Assembly (NCBI GenBank): GCA_036735545.1
Contig: DAINOD010000001.1
Span: 86,661 to 150,660 of the forward strand
Length of the DNA: 64,000 bases
From: Rubrimonas sp036735545
GTDB taxonomy: Bacteria > Pseudomonadota > Alphaproteobacteria > Rhodobacterales > Rhodobacteraceae
Direction of reading: 5' to 3'
Shown: positions 16,462 through 23,916 of the stretch, in pieces
Layout of the letters: each line of letters begins with the position of its first letter
How positions within the stretch are numbered: position 1 is the stretch's first letter
Translations under genes and position numbers: made by a program
Notes under the pieces: generated by a model
What the model saw: the letters and a program-made list of their open reading frames with translations, nothing else
Database searches by the model: none
What the model was told of the DNA's origin: nothing

Positions 16462-17385
16462 TTACGTCCGAGCCCGTGCGCGGGGGTGCGCGGCGGCGTG
16501 GACGGCCGCCAGCCGCGAGCCCTCGACGGCCGCATAGACCTGTGTCGTGGACAGCGCCGCGTGGCCCAGCAGCGTCTGGATCGCGCGCAGATCGCCCCCG
16601 GCGGCCAGCAGGTGGGTGGCGAAGGCGTGGCGCAGGGCGTGGGGCGTCGCGGTCGCCGGCAGGCCCAGCGCCGCGCGCGCCCGCGCCATGGCCGCCTGCA
16701 CGGCGCGCGCGCCCAGCTGTCCGCCGCGCACGCCGCGGAACAGCGCCATGTCGGGCGCCGGCGCGAAGGGGCAGAGGGCGCGGTAGGCCTCCACCGCCGC
16801 GCGGGCGGCGGGCAGGACCGGCACCATGCGCTCGCGCCCGCCCTTGCCGCGAACACGCAGGGCGGCGGGCAACGGCGCCTCGGCGCCGGTCAGCGCCAAC
16901 GCCTCGGCGATGCGCAGGCCGCAGCCCCACAGCAGCGTCAGCACTGCCGCGTCGCGGGCGCCGACCCAGGGTTGGGCGGCGTCGTCCTCCACCGCAGCGA
17001 TCAGCGCCCGGGCGCCCTCGACGCTGACAGGGCGCGGCAGGCGACGCTCGGCGCGGGGGCCGCGGGCCGCCAGCACCGCAGGCGCCTCCAGCCCCTCCGC
17101 CTCGGCGAGCCAGCGATGGAAGCCCTTCACCGCCGACAGCGCGCGCGACACCGACCGCCCCGTCAGGCCGCGCGCACGCTCCCGCGCCATCCATGCGCGC
17201 AGGTCGGCCAGCGTCACGGCGGCGAGGTCGGCCGGCGCGACCGGGCCGCCATGGTGGGCCGAGAGGAAGCCGAGCCAGCCGCCGACGTCGCGGCGATAGG
17301 CCGTCAGCGTGTTGGGCCGCGCCCCCTTGAGCGCCGAGAGCTGCAGCAGCCAGCGGTCCAGAAGATCGGCCGCCGCCGCGCTCAC
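16462..17385 (-). CDS. xerC: Tyrosine recombinase XerC
   Basis: This 307-residue tyrosine recombinase resolves chromosome dimers at dif together with XerD. The N-terminal SAM-like core-binding domain (about 1-110) precedes the catalytic domain. The active-site set is visible: Arg in GCGLRIAEAL, Lys in GKGGRERMVP, His and Arg in PHALRHAFATHLL, His in LGHAALSTTQVY, and the Tyr nucleophile in QVYAAVE. The GTG start overlaps the DUF484 stop (GTGA). The DUF484-xerC pairing is widespread in proteobacteria and supports XerC over XerD. It carries no neighbouring mobile element. Confidence 0.9.
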   Translation of the reverse strand: MSAAAADLLDRWLLQLSALKGARPNTLTAYRRDVGGWLGFLSAHHGGPVAPADLAAVTLADLRAWMARERARGLTGRSVSRALSAVKGFHRWLAEAEGLEAPAVLAARGPRAERRLPRPVSVEGARALIAAVEDDAAQPWVGARDAAVLTLLWGCGLRIAEALALTGAEAPLPAALRVRGKGGRERMVPVLPAARAAVEAYRALCPFAPAPDMALFRGVRGGQLGARAVQAAMARARAALGLPATATPHALRHAFATHLLAAGGDLRAIQTLLGHAALSTTQVYAAVEGSRLAAVHAAAHPRARART

Positions 17386-18092
17386 GCCAGCCAGCGGCGC
17401 AGGGCGCGCTCGACCACGCCGCCGAGAAAGGCGACGAAATCGGCCCCGTGCTCCGGGGCGAAACGGGCCGCATCCTCGGCCCCGTAGACCAGAAGCCCGC
17501 GCGCGGCCCCGAGATCGAGCGGGATCAGCGCCTCCGAACCGATGCGGCCCGCGTCCTCGCCGTGGACCAGCTCCGCCTCGGGCGGCGTCGGCCGCAGCCA
17601 GACCCCGTCGCGGCCCGGCCCGTCGGACAGGGCGAGATAGGCGTCCACCCCACCCTCGGGCAGCGCCACGACGCGCGCCGCGAGCCCCTCGTCGAGCCCG
17701 TCCAGCGCGGCGCCCGGCTCCAGCGCCAGCCGCGCGTCGTCCACCGCCAGCACCTCGGGCGCTTCGACCAGCAGGGCGCGCGCGAAGCCCGAGGCGTCCT
17801 GCGCCTCCAGCAGCGACAGCGCCACCCGGTGCACCTGCGCCGCCCCGGCGAGGTTCTCGTAGGCTGCGGCGATGACCGTGCGGTGGACGGCCTCCAGCTT
17901 CTGCAGCCGCGTCTCCAGCCGCCGCACCAGCGCGCCGCGCAGATCGACGACATTGCGCGCATGACCCCCCGCCGCCTCGATCAGCGCGGCCATCACCGCC
18001 CCGTCGTCCAGCACCAGCGCGGGGTCGGCGAGGATGCGCGCCCGCAGGGCGGCGGCCTCGGCCGGGGGGATCGTGGCGGCGGGCTGGCTCAC
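17382..18092 (-). CDS. DUF484 family protein
   Basis: This 236-residue protein is of the DUF484 family, which has a GAF-like fold. An N-terminal helical part (ILADPALVLDDGAVMAALIEAA and LRGALVRRLETRLQKLEAVH) leads into a domain ending with ALIPLDLGAARGLLVYGAEDAARFAPEHGADFVAFLGGVVERAL. Its biochemical role is unknown; it nearly always precedes xerC. It is coupled on both sides: the GTG start overlaps the fsa stop, and its stop overlaps the xerC start. Confidence 0.85.
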   Translation of the reverse strand: MSQPAATIPPAEAAALRARILADPALVLDDGAVMAALIEAAGGHARNVVDLRGALVRRLETRLQKLEAVHRTVIAAAYENLAGAAQVHRVALSLLEAQDASGFARALLVEAPEVLAVDDARLALEPGAALDGLDEGLAARVVALPEGGVDAYLALSDGPGRDGVWLRPTPPEAELVHGEDAGRIGSEALIPLDLGAARGLLVYGAEDAARFAPEHGADFVAFLGGVVERALRRWLA

Positions 18093-18757
18093 GAGGCGAC
18101 CTCGGCGCCGATGGTCTGGCCGGTCTTGGCCCAGTCGGCGAGGAACTGCGCCAGCCCCTTCTCGGTCAGCGGGTGCGTCGCGAGCCCGCGCAGCACCGAG
18201 GGCGGCATGGTGGCGACGTCGGCGCCGATCTTCGCAGCGTCGCGGATATGGTTCATGCTGCGGATCGAGGCGGCGAGGATCTTGGTCTTGAAGCCGTAAT
18301 TGTCGTAGATCTGGCGGATGTCGGCGATCAGCTCCATGCCGTCGAGCCCGATGTCGTCGAGCCGCCCGATGAAGGGCGAGATGAACGCCGCGCCGGCCTT
18401 GGCGGCCAGCAGCGCCTGCGTCGCCGAGAAACACAGCGTGACGTTGACCATCCGCCCCTCGTCGGCGAAGACGCGGCAGGCCTTCAGGCCGTCCCAGGTG
18501 AGCGGCAGCTTGATGGCGATGTTGGGGGCGATGGCGGCGAGCGTGCGGCCCTCGGCCAGCATCGCCTCGTATTCCGTGGCGGCGACCTCGGCCGAGACCG
18601 GGCCGGGAACGAGCGCGCAGATCTCGCGGGTGACCTCGATGATGTCGCGACCCGACTTCAGGATCAGCGAGGGGTTGGTCGTCACCCCGTCCACCATGCC
18701 GGTGGCGGCCAGATCGGCGATCTCGCCGATGTCGGCGGTGTCCACGAAGAACTGCAT
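18089..18757 (-). CDS. fsa: Fructose-6-phosphate aldolase / transaldolase-like (TalC type)
   Basis: This 222-residue protein is of the small transaldolase/FSA family. The N-terminus MQFFVDTADIGEIADLAATGMVDG, then GVTTNPSLILKSG, is characteristic. The Schiff-base Lys is expected in NIAIKLPLTWDG. GAAFISPFIGRLDDIG and KTKILAASIRSMNHI complete the barrel. It transfers or cleaves a dihydroxyacetone unit from a sugar phosphate. FSA and true transaldolase activities cannot be separated by eye. It is divergent from priA (54 bp) and first in an fsa-DUF484-xerC operon. Confidence 0.88.
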   Translation of the reverse strand: MQFFVDTADIGEIADLAATGMVDGVTTNPSLILKSGRDIIEVTREICALVPGPVSAEVAATEYEAMLAEGRTLAAIAPNIAIKLPLTWDGLKACRVFADEGRMVNVTLCFSATQALLAAKAGAAFISPFIGRLDDIGLDGMELIADIRQIYDNYGFKTKILAASIRSMNHIRDAAKIGADVATMPPSVLRGLATHPLTEKGLAQFLADWAKTGQTIGAEVAS

Positions 18758-18811
18758 CCTGCGTCTCCCCTCTGCGTGGCCGCAGCATATCGCGCCGCGG
18801 CGCGCGCCGCC

Positions 18812-21001
18812 ATGCCCGTGAGCGCGCCCACGGTCACGGTGGCGCTGCCCGCGCCGCTCGATCGCACCTTCGACTACGCCTGCCCGCCCGAGACCTTCCC
18901 CCACGGCCCCCCGCCCCGCGGCGCGCTGGTGGAGGCGCCCTTCGGCCGGACCTCGATGCTCGGCGTGGTCTGGGGCCCCGGCGGGACCGAGGGCGCGCCG
19001 GCGACGCTGAAGCCGCTCCTCCGCGCGCTCGACGTCCCCCCGCTCGGCGAGGGGCTGACGCGCTTTCTCGACCGCGCCGCGGACTGGACGCTGACGCCGG
19101 TGGGGCTGATGGCGCGCATGGCCACGCGCGCCCCGGGCCTCGGCGCGCCGCCGCCCGCCGCGCCGGCCTTTGTCGCCACCGGGGTCGCGCCCGACCGGCC
19201 GACCCCGGCCCGGACCCGCGCGCTGGCGGCGCTGGCCGAGTTCGGCGGCGCCCCCGTGCCCGGCCCGGCGCTGGCGCGCGCGGCGGGCGTCTCGGCCGGC
19301 GTGCTGGCGGGGCTGGAGGCCTGCGGCGCGCTGGCTCGGGTGATGGTCGAGCGCGACGCGCCGTGGCCCGCGCTCGACCCCGACCACGCGCCGCCCGCGC
19401 TGTCGCCCGCGCAGGGCGAGGCGGCGGCGGCGCTGCGCGCGGGCGCGGGGCGCTGGGGGGCGACGCTGCTGAAGGGCGTCACCGGCTCGGGCAAGACCGA
19501 GGTCTACCTGGAGGCGGTCGCGCAGACCCTGCGCCGCGGCGCGCAGGCGCTGGTGCTGCTGCCCGAGATCGCGCTGACCGCCAGCTTCATCGCCCGGCTG
19601 ACCGCCCGCTTCGGCGCCGCGCCGGGGCAGTGGCACTCCGGCGTCCAGCCGGCGGAGCGGCGGCGGCTGTGGCGCGCGCTGCCCCACGGCGCGCCGGGGG
19701 TGGTGGTGGGCGCGCGCTCGGCGCTGTTCCTGCCCTTCGCACGGCTCGGCCTGATCGTGGTGGACGAGGAGCACGACGGCGCCTTCAAGCAGGAGGACGG
19801 CGCGCTCTACCACGCCCGCGACATGGCGGTGCTGCGCGCCTCGACCGAAGGCGCGCAGGTGGTGCTCGCCTCCGCCACGCCCTCGCTGGAGAGCTGGGCC
19901 AACGCGCGCTCGGGCAAATACGCGCTGGTGGAGCTGCCCGAGCGCTTCGGCGCCGCCGTGCTGCCGCGGCTGGGGGCGGTGGACCTGCGCCGCGAGGGGC
20001 CGGAGCCGGGCCGCTGGATCGCCCCGCGCCTCGCGGCGGAGGTGGACGCGCGGATCGCGGCGGGGGAGCAGGCGCTGCTGTTTCTCAACCGGCGCGGTTA
20101 TGCGCCGCTGACCGTCTGCCGCGCCTGCGGCTTTTTCGTCGAGTGCCCCGACTGCGACGCGCGGCTGGTCGAGCACCGCTTCCGCGGCCGCCTCGTCTGC
20201 CACCGCTGCGGCCACGCCGAGCCGGTCCCCGCCGCCTGCCCCGGCTGCGGCGCGGAGGGGAAGATGCACGCCGTCGGCCCCGGCGTGGAGCGGCTGGCGG
20301 AGGAGGCGGCGGCGCGCTGGCCGCAGGCGCGGGTGGCGGTGCTGTCCTCGGACGCCGTGGCGGGGCCCGAGGCGCTGCGGGCGCAGATCGACGCCATCGC
20401 CGAGGGCGGCGCCGACATCGTCATCGGCACGCAGGTGGCTGCGAAGGGGCACAACTTTCCGCTGCTGACGCTGGTGGGAGTGATCGACGCCGATCTGGGC
20501 CTCGGCAACGGCGACCTGCGCGCGGCCGAGCGGACGTTCCAGCTCATCCGCCAGGTCTCGGGCCGGGCCGGGCGGGCGGAGCGGCCGGGGCTGGCGCTGA
20601 TCCAGACCGCCCAGCCCGAGCACCCGGTGATGCGCGCGCTGCTGACCGGCGACGAGGCGGCGTTCCTCGCCAGCGAGGCCGCCGCGCGCCGGGACGCCGG
20701 AATGCCGCCCTACGGCAGGCTTGCCGCGGCGATCCTGTCGGGAGCCGACGAGGCGCGCGTCTGGGCCGCGGCGCAGGCGCTGGCGCGCCATTCCGGGCTG
20801 TTCGAGGCGGCCGGCGCGCAGCTGTTCGGCCCCGTCGCCGCGCCGGTCGCGCGCATCCGCGGCCGCTGGCGGGTCCGCTTCCTGGCCAAGGCGCCGCGGG
20901 GCGTGGCGCTGCAGCCGGTCCTGCGCGCGTGGGTCGCCGCAGCGCCGCCCCCCTCCACGGTGCGGCTGGCGCTGGACGTGGACCCGCAGAGCTTTGCATG
21001 A
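18812..21001 (+). CDS. priA: Primosomal protein N' (replication restart helicase PriA)
   Basis: This 729-residue helicase reloads the replisome at stalled forks. The N-terminal 3'-DNA binding domain is followed by the helicase core, with Walker A GVTGSGKTEVY near residue 225 and the DEEH box in VVDEEHDGAFKQED near 317. Eight Cys that bind two zincs lie between about 434 and 485 (CRACGFFVECPDCD and CHRCGHAE...CPGCG). The helicase C motif is GTQVAAKGHNFP. The start MPVSAPTVTVALP gives the family N-terminus. A structured repeat begins 58 bp after its stop. Confidence 0.95.
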   Translation: MPVSAPTVTVALPAPLDRTFDYACPPETFPHGPPPRGALVEAPFGRTSMLGVVWGPGGTEGAPATLKPLLRALDVPPLGEGLTRFLDRAADWTLTPVGLMARMATRAPGLGAPPPAAPAFVATGVAPDRPTPARTRALAALAEFGGAPVPGPALARAAGVSAGVLAGLEACGALARVMVERDAPWPALDPDHAPPALSPAQGEAAAALRAGAGRWGATLLKGVTGSGKTEVYLEAVAQTLRRGAQALVLLPEIALTASFIARLTARFGAAPGQWHSGVQPAERRRLWRALPHGAPGVVVGARSALFLPFARLGLIVVDEEHDGAFKQEDGALYHARDMAVLRASTEGAQVVLASATPSLESWANARSGKYALVELPERFGAAVLPRLGAVDLRREGPEPGRWIAPRLAAEVDARIAAGEQALLFLNRRGYAPLTVCRACGFFVECPDCDARLVEHRFRGRLVCHRCGHAEPVPAACPGCGAEGKMHAVGPGVERLAEEAAARWPQARVAVLSSDAVAGPEALRAQIDAIAEGGADIVIGTQVAAKGHNFPLLTLVGVIDADLGLGNGDLRAAERTFQLIRQVSGRAGRAERPGLALIQTAQPEHPVMRALLTGDEAAFLASEAAARRDAGMPPYGRLAAAILSGADEARVWAAAQALARHSGLFEAAGAQLFGPVAAPVARIRGRWRVRFLAKAPRGVALQPVLRAWVAAAPPPSTVRLALDVDPQSFA

Positions 21002-21059
21002 GGGGTCGAGGGTAGGTCGCCTACGGCGGAAGGAGTGCGAGGGAGGCGGCCAGTCGCGG

Positions 21060-21301
21060 CTGGCCCCGCGGCGCGCGTAAGCGACCTGCCGGTGGCAGGT
21101 CGCGCGCGACGCATCGGCGGAGGCGTGAGCCGAAGCCGATCCCGGCGGCTCCGCCGGGTGAAACGGAGGGCTGCGGCGTCCGCCCGGGCGGCGCGACAGC
21201 GACGTCCGCGGGGGGCGGACGTCGCTGCCCGGCGGCCCTTAAGCCACCGGGCGGGGCAAACGCAACCTACCGCGTGGGCCGCCGGGCGATGGCCCGGCGG
21301 C
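21060..21301 (+). repeat. Structured intergenic repeat, copy 1 (candidate RNA element)
   Basis: This is the first of two copies of a ~245-bp element; copy 2 is at 40238-40483 and about four of five bases agree. Hairpins: a 10-bp stem 21081-21090/21094-21103; a stem ATCGGC/GCCGAT (21113-21118/21135-21140) with a G-A-rich 3x3 internal loop, an inner GGC/GCC stem and a GTGA (GNRA) tetraloop at 21125-21128; a 13-bp stem 21197-21209/21215-21227 with a GGGGG loop; GCCCGG/CCGGGC at 21227-21252; and a 10-bp stem 21278-21287/21292-21301 with loop GATG. An extra 8-bp palindrome at 21141-21158 is only in this copy. The 417-bp space from 21002 to 21418 holds no convincing gene. Confidence 0.8.
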
Positions 21302-21393
21302 TGGATGTCGGGAGACCAGGCAAGCAGGGAGACTGAAGGCTCTGTGCGCAATCCCGCCTTGCCAGCGGCGATCGAGCCGGGGCCTGACCTGCG

Positions 21394-21417
21394 GGGGAGG
21401 GAACGCGTCCCGTCCCC
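21394..21417. terminator. Bidirectional terminator-like hairpin
   Basis: GGGGA and GGGA (21394-21402) pair with TCCC (21408-21411) and TCCCC (21413-21417), with one bulged base and a 5-base loop. It sits between the convergent ends of the priA/repeat unit and the threonine dehydratase, directly after the stop of the latter. There is no long T-run, as is usual in such GC-rich genomes. Confidence 0.45.
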
Positions 21418-21418
21418 T

Positions 21419-22378
21419 TCAGTGCAGCGCCTGTGCGAAGGTCGTCGCGTCCACGTTGCCGCCGGAGGCCACGACGATGACCGCGTCGCCCTCGCCCTCG
21501 CCACGCAGGGCGGCGGCCAAGGCCACGGCGCCGCCGGGCTCCAGCACCAGCTTCAGGCGAAGGAAGGCGGCCGCGACCGCCGCCATGGCCTCGGCGTCGC
21601 TCACTGCGATCCCCGGCCCGCAGAGGCGGCGCATGATCGGGAAGGTGATCTCGCCCGGCGAGGGCGTCACGATGGCGTCGCAGATCGAGCCGGAGGGGCG
21701 CGCGTTGCCCTCGCGCCGCCCGGAGGCCAGCGAGCGGGCGACGTCGTCGAAGCCCTCCGGCTCCACGGGCCGCACGCGCAGGCCCGGCGCGGCGCGCTCC
21801 AGCGCGAGCGCCACGCCCGAGGTCAGGCCGCCGCCGCCGCAGCACACCAGCACGTCGGCCTCCGTCACGCCGGCGGCGGCGGCCTGCTCGGCGATCTCCA
21901 GCCCGCAGGCGCCCTGCCCCGCGATCACCCACGGGTCGTCGTAGGGGCGCACCAGCGTCAGCCCGTCACGCTCGGCGATGGCCGCGCCGATCTCCTCGCG
22001 GCTCTCGCCGCCGGCGCGGTCGTAGCTGACGACCTCGGCCCCGAGGGCGCGGGTGTTGGCGATCTTCAGCGCCGGCGCGTCGGCTGGCATGACGATGACC
22101 GCGCGCAGCCCCAGCATCCGCGCCGCCAGCGCCACCCCCTGCGCGTGGTTGCCCGAGGAATAGGCCAGCACCCCCCGCGCCTCCGGCCCCAGCGCCGAGA
22201 GCCGCGACCAGGCGCCGCGGAACTTGAACGAGCCGGTGCGCTGCAGGCATTCCGCCTTGACCAGCAAGCGCCGGCCGGCCTGCGCGTTCAGCAGATCGCT
22301 CTCCAGCAGCGGCGTGCGGACGGCGTGGCCGGCGAGGCGGCCCGCGGCGGCGGTCACGGCGTCGAAGTCGGGCGTCAT
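21419..22378 (-). CDS. Threonine/serine dehydratase (PLP-dependent, no ACT domain)
   Basis: This 319-residue fold-type II PLP enzyme has the cofactor Lys in QRTGSFKFRGAWSRL, the SSGNHAQGVA loop binding the substrate carboxylate, and the Gly-rich phosphate loop CCGGGGLTSGVAL. It lacks a C-terminal regulatory ACT domain, so it is of the catabolic threonine/serine dehydratase or serine-racemase-like type rather than biosynthetic IlvA. Start MTPDF is fixed by a 4-bp overlap (ATGA) with the upstream hydrolase stop. It is third in a HAD-hydrolase-dehydratase operon. Substrate choice (Thr, Ser, hydroxyaspartate) is open. Confidence 0.88.
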   Translation of the reverse strand: MTPDFDAVTAAAGRLAGHAVRTPLLESDLLNAQAGRRLLVKAECLQRTGSFKFRGAWSRLSALGPEARGVLAYSSGNHAQGVALAARMLGLRAVIVMPADAPALKIANTRALGAEVVSYDRAGGESREEIGAAIAERDGLTLVRPYDDPWVIAGQGACGLEIAEQAAAAGVTEADVLVCCGGGGLTSGVALALERAAPGLRVRPVEPEGFDDVARSLASGRREGNARPSGSICDAIVTPSPGEITFPIMRRLCGPGIAVSDAEAMAAVAAAFLRLKLVLEPGGAVALAAALRGEGEGDAVIVVASGGNVDATTFAQALH

Positions 22379-23223
22379 GGGGAGGCTCCGGCGTCGGCCT
22401 GCGCGAGGAGGACGCGGATCGCCTCCACGGCGGCGGGTTCGTCGAGGAAAGGCGCGTGGCCGCGGCCGGGAACTTCGGCGACGGCGAGGTCGGGGCGGCG
22501 GGCGCGCATCTGCGCCAGCGTCTCGGCGGTCAGCACGAGCGAGTTTGCGCCGCGGATCGCCAGCATGGGCGCGCCCGCCAGCGCGTCGAACAGCGGCCAG
22601 AGGTCGGGCAGCGGCTGCTCCAGCGCCGCGAGCGTGGCGTCGGCGAGGGCGGGGTCGAAGTCGCGCGCCGGGCGGCCGTCGCGGTCGGCGAACAGCCGGC
22701 GCGCGTAGGCGTCCCACCCGGCGTCGTCGAGGTCGAAGGCGTGTCGCTGCCCGCCGCGCAACATGGCCGCCGCGGTCGCCCAGTCGGGCAGCGTGGCGGG
22801 GGTGGCCGAGAGGATGGCGGCGATGACCCGCAGCGCCTCAGGGTCGATCTCGGGGCCGACGTCGTTCACCACCGCCGCGGCGACGAGGCCCGGTCGCGCG
22901 GCCGCCAGCGCCATCGTCTGCAGCCCGCCGCGCGAGGTGCCGACGAAGGCCGCGCGGCGCACCCCGAGCGCGTCGAGCAGGCCGAGGATGTCGGCGACCT
23001 CCTGGGCGACGGTGTAGGTTGCGGGATCGGCGTGATCCGAGCCGCCGCGGCCGCGCATCTCGGGCCGGATCAGCCGGCGGTCGAGCCAGCCCGCGAGAGG
23101 GTCGAAATCGCGCGCCACGCGGCTGAGGCCGGGCAGGCAGACGACGGGCAGGCCGGGGCGGTCGTCGTCCAGATAGCGCAGCCGCACGCCGTCGGGCGCG
23201 GTCCAGAACGCGGCGCGGCTCAT
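22375..23223 (-). CDS. Alpha/beta hydrolase
   Basis: This 282-residue hydrolase has the oxyanion region VVCLPGLSRVARDFDPLAGWL, the nucleophile elbow FVGTSRGGLQTMALAA with Ser, and the late His in VPGRGHAPFLDEP. LIRPEMRGRGGSDHAD is the usual strand-4 region. No lid or signal peptide is seen, so it is cytoplasmic. It overlaps both neighbours by 4 bp (ATGA), so it is made together with the HAD enzyme and the dehydratase. The substrate is not evident. Confidence 0.85.
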   Translation of the reverse strand: MSRAAFWTAPDGVRLRYLDDDRPGLPVVCLPGLSRVARDFDPLAGWLDRRLIRPEMRGRGGSDHADPATYTVAQEVADILGLLDALGVRRAAFVGTSRGGLQTMALAAARPGLVAAAVVNDVGPEIDPEALRVIAAILSATPATLPDWATAAAMLRGGQRHAFDLDDAGWDAYARRLFADRDGRPARDFDPALADATLAALEQPLPDLWPLFDALAGAPMLAIRGANSLVLTAETLAQMRARRPDLAVAEVPGRGHAPFLDEPAAVEAIRVLLAQADAGASP

Positions 23224-23906
23224 GCGGCGGCCAACCGGGGCACGGCGGTCAGGTCGGGGGCGACATGGGCGGGCCGCCAGGGCAGCCGCTCCATCGGCGC
23301 GCCGGCGCGGTTGACCCACAGCGCGGCGAAGCCGGCCCCCGTGGCGCAGGCGGCGTCCCAGCCGTTGGCGCTGACGAACAGCGCCTCGGCGGACGGAACG
23401 CCGGTGCGGCTCTCGACCAGCGCGTAGACGGACGGGTGCGGCTTGAAGACGCCGACCTCCTCGACGCTGATCGAGGGCTCCAGCAGATCGGCCACGCCCG
23501 CGGCGGCGACGGCGGCCTCCAGCATGCCGGGCGAGCCGTTGGACAGGATCACCGCGCGCGTCCCCTGCGCCTTCAGCGCTGCGAGCATGGCGGGAACCTC
23601 CGGAAAGGCGGGCAGCGCGTGGTAGATCGCCATCAGCCGCCCGCGCAGGGGCGCGTCGTCGGACAGGCCCTGCGCCTCCAGCGCATAATCCAGCGCGTCG
23701 CGCGTCACGCTCCAGAAATCGGCGTGGACGCCGGCCACCGAGCGCAACCAGCTGTAGGCGAGCTGCTTGGCCCGCCACGTCTCGGCGAGCTGCGGCCAGG
23801 CCTTGCCCAGCCGCTCCCCGCCAGGCTCGGCCGCAGCCGCTCGGGCGGCGGCCGCGACGTCGAACAGCGTGCCATAGGCGTCGAAGACGCAGAGACGGAC
23901 GGGCAT
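23220..23906 (-). CDS. Haloacid dehalogenase type II (HAD superfamily)
   Basis: This 228-residue protein matches L-2-haloacid dehalogenases. The nucleophile Asp is in CVFDAYGTLFDV, Ser/Asn of motif II in AVILSNGSPGML, Lys in GVFKPHPSVYALV, and FVSANGWDAACATGAGFAALWVNR is diagnostic for this subgroup. It would hydrolyse the carbon-halogen bond of 2-haloalkanoates, though many such genes act on other small molecules. It heads the operon with the alpha/beta hydrolase and threonine dehydratase. Confidence 0.87.
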   Translation of the reverse strand: MPVRLCVFDAYGTLFDVAAAARAAAAEPGGERLGKAWPQLAETWRAKQLAYSWLRSVAGVHADFWSVTRDALDYALEAQGLSDDAPLRGRLMAIYHALPAFPEVPAMLAALKAQGTRAVILSNGSPGMLEAAVAAAGVADLLEPSISVEEVGVFKPHPSVYALVESRTGVPSAEALFVSANGWDAACATGAGFAALWVNRAGAPMERLPWRPAHVAPDLTAVPRLAAA

Positions 23907-23916
23907 CGCGCCCCTT

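Noticed and set aside
16462..17385. Tyrosine recombinase as an integrase of a mobile element
   Set aside because: It sits in the conserved DUF484-xerC pair, with no attachment site, tRNA or cargo genes, which fits housekeeping XerC.
18173..21015. Overlapping long frames around priA on both strands
   Set aside because: The plus-strand extension before 18812 is antisense to fsa, and the minus-strand frame is antisense to priA. Both show GC-driven composition without motifs.
21035..21504. Open frames across the structured repeat, both strands
   Set aside because: They are Arg/Gly/Ala/Pro-rich, have no ribosome site, and are interrupted or shifted between the two copies by single-base length differences, so the element is not coding.
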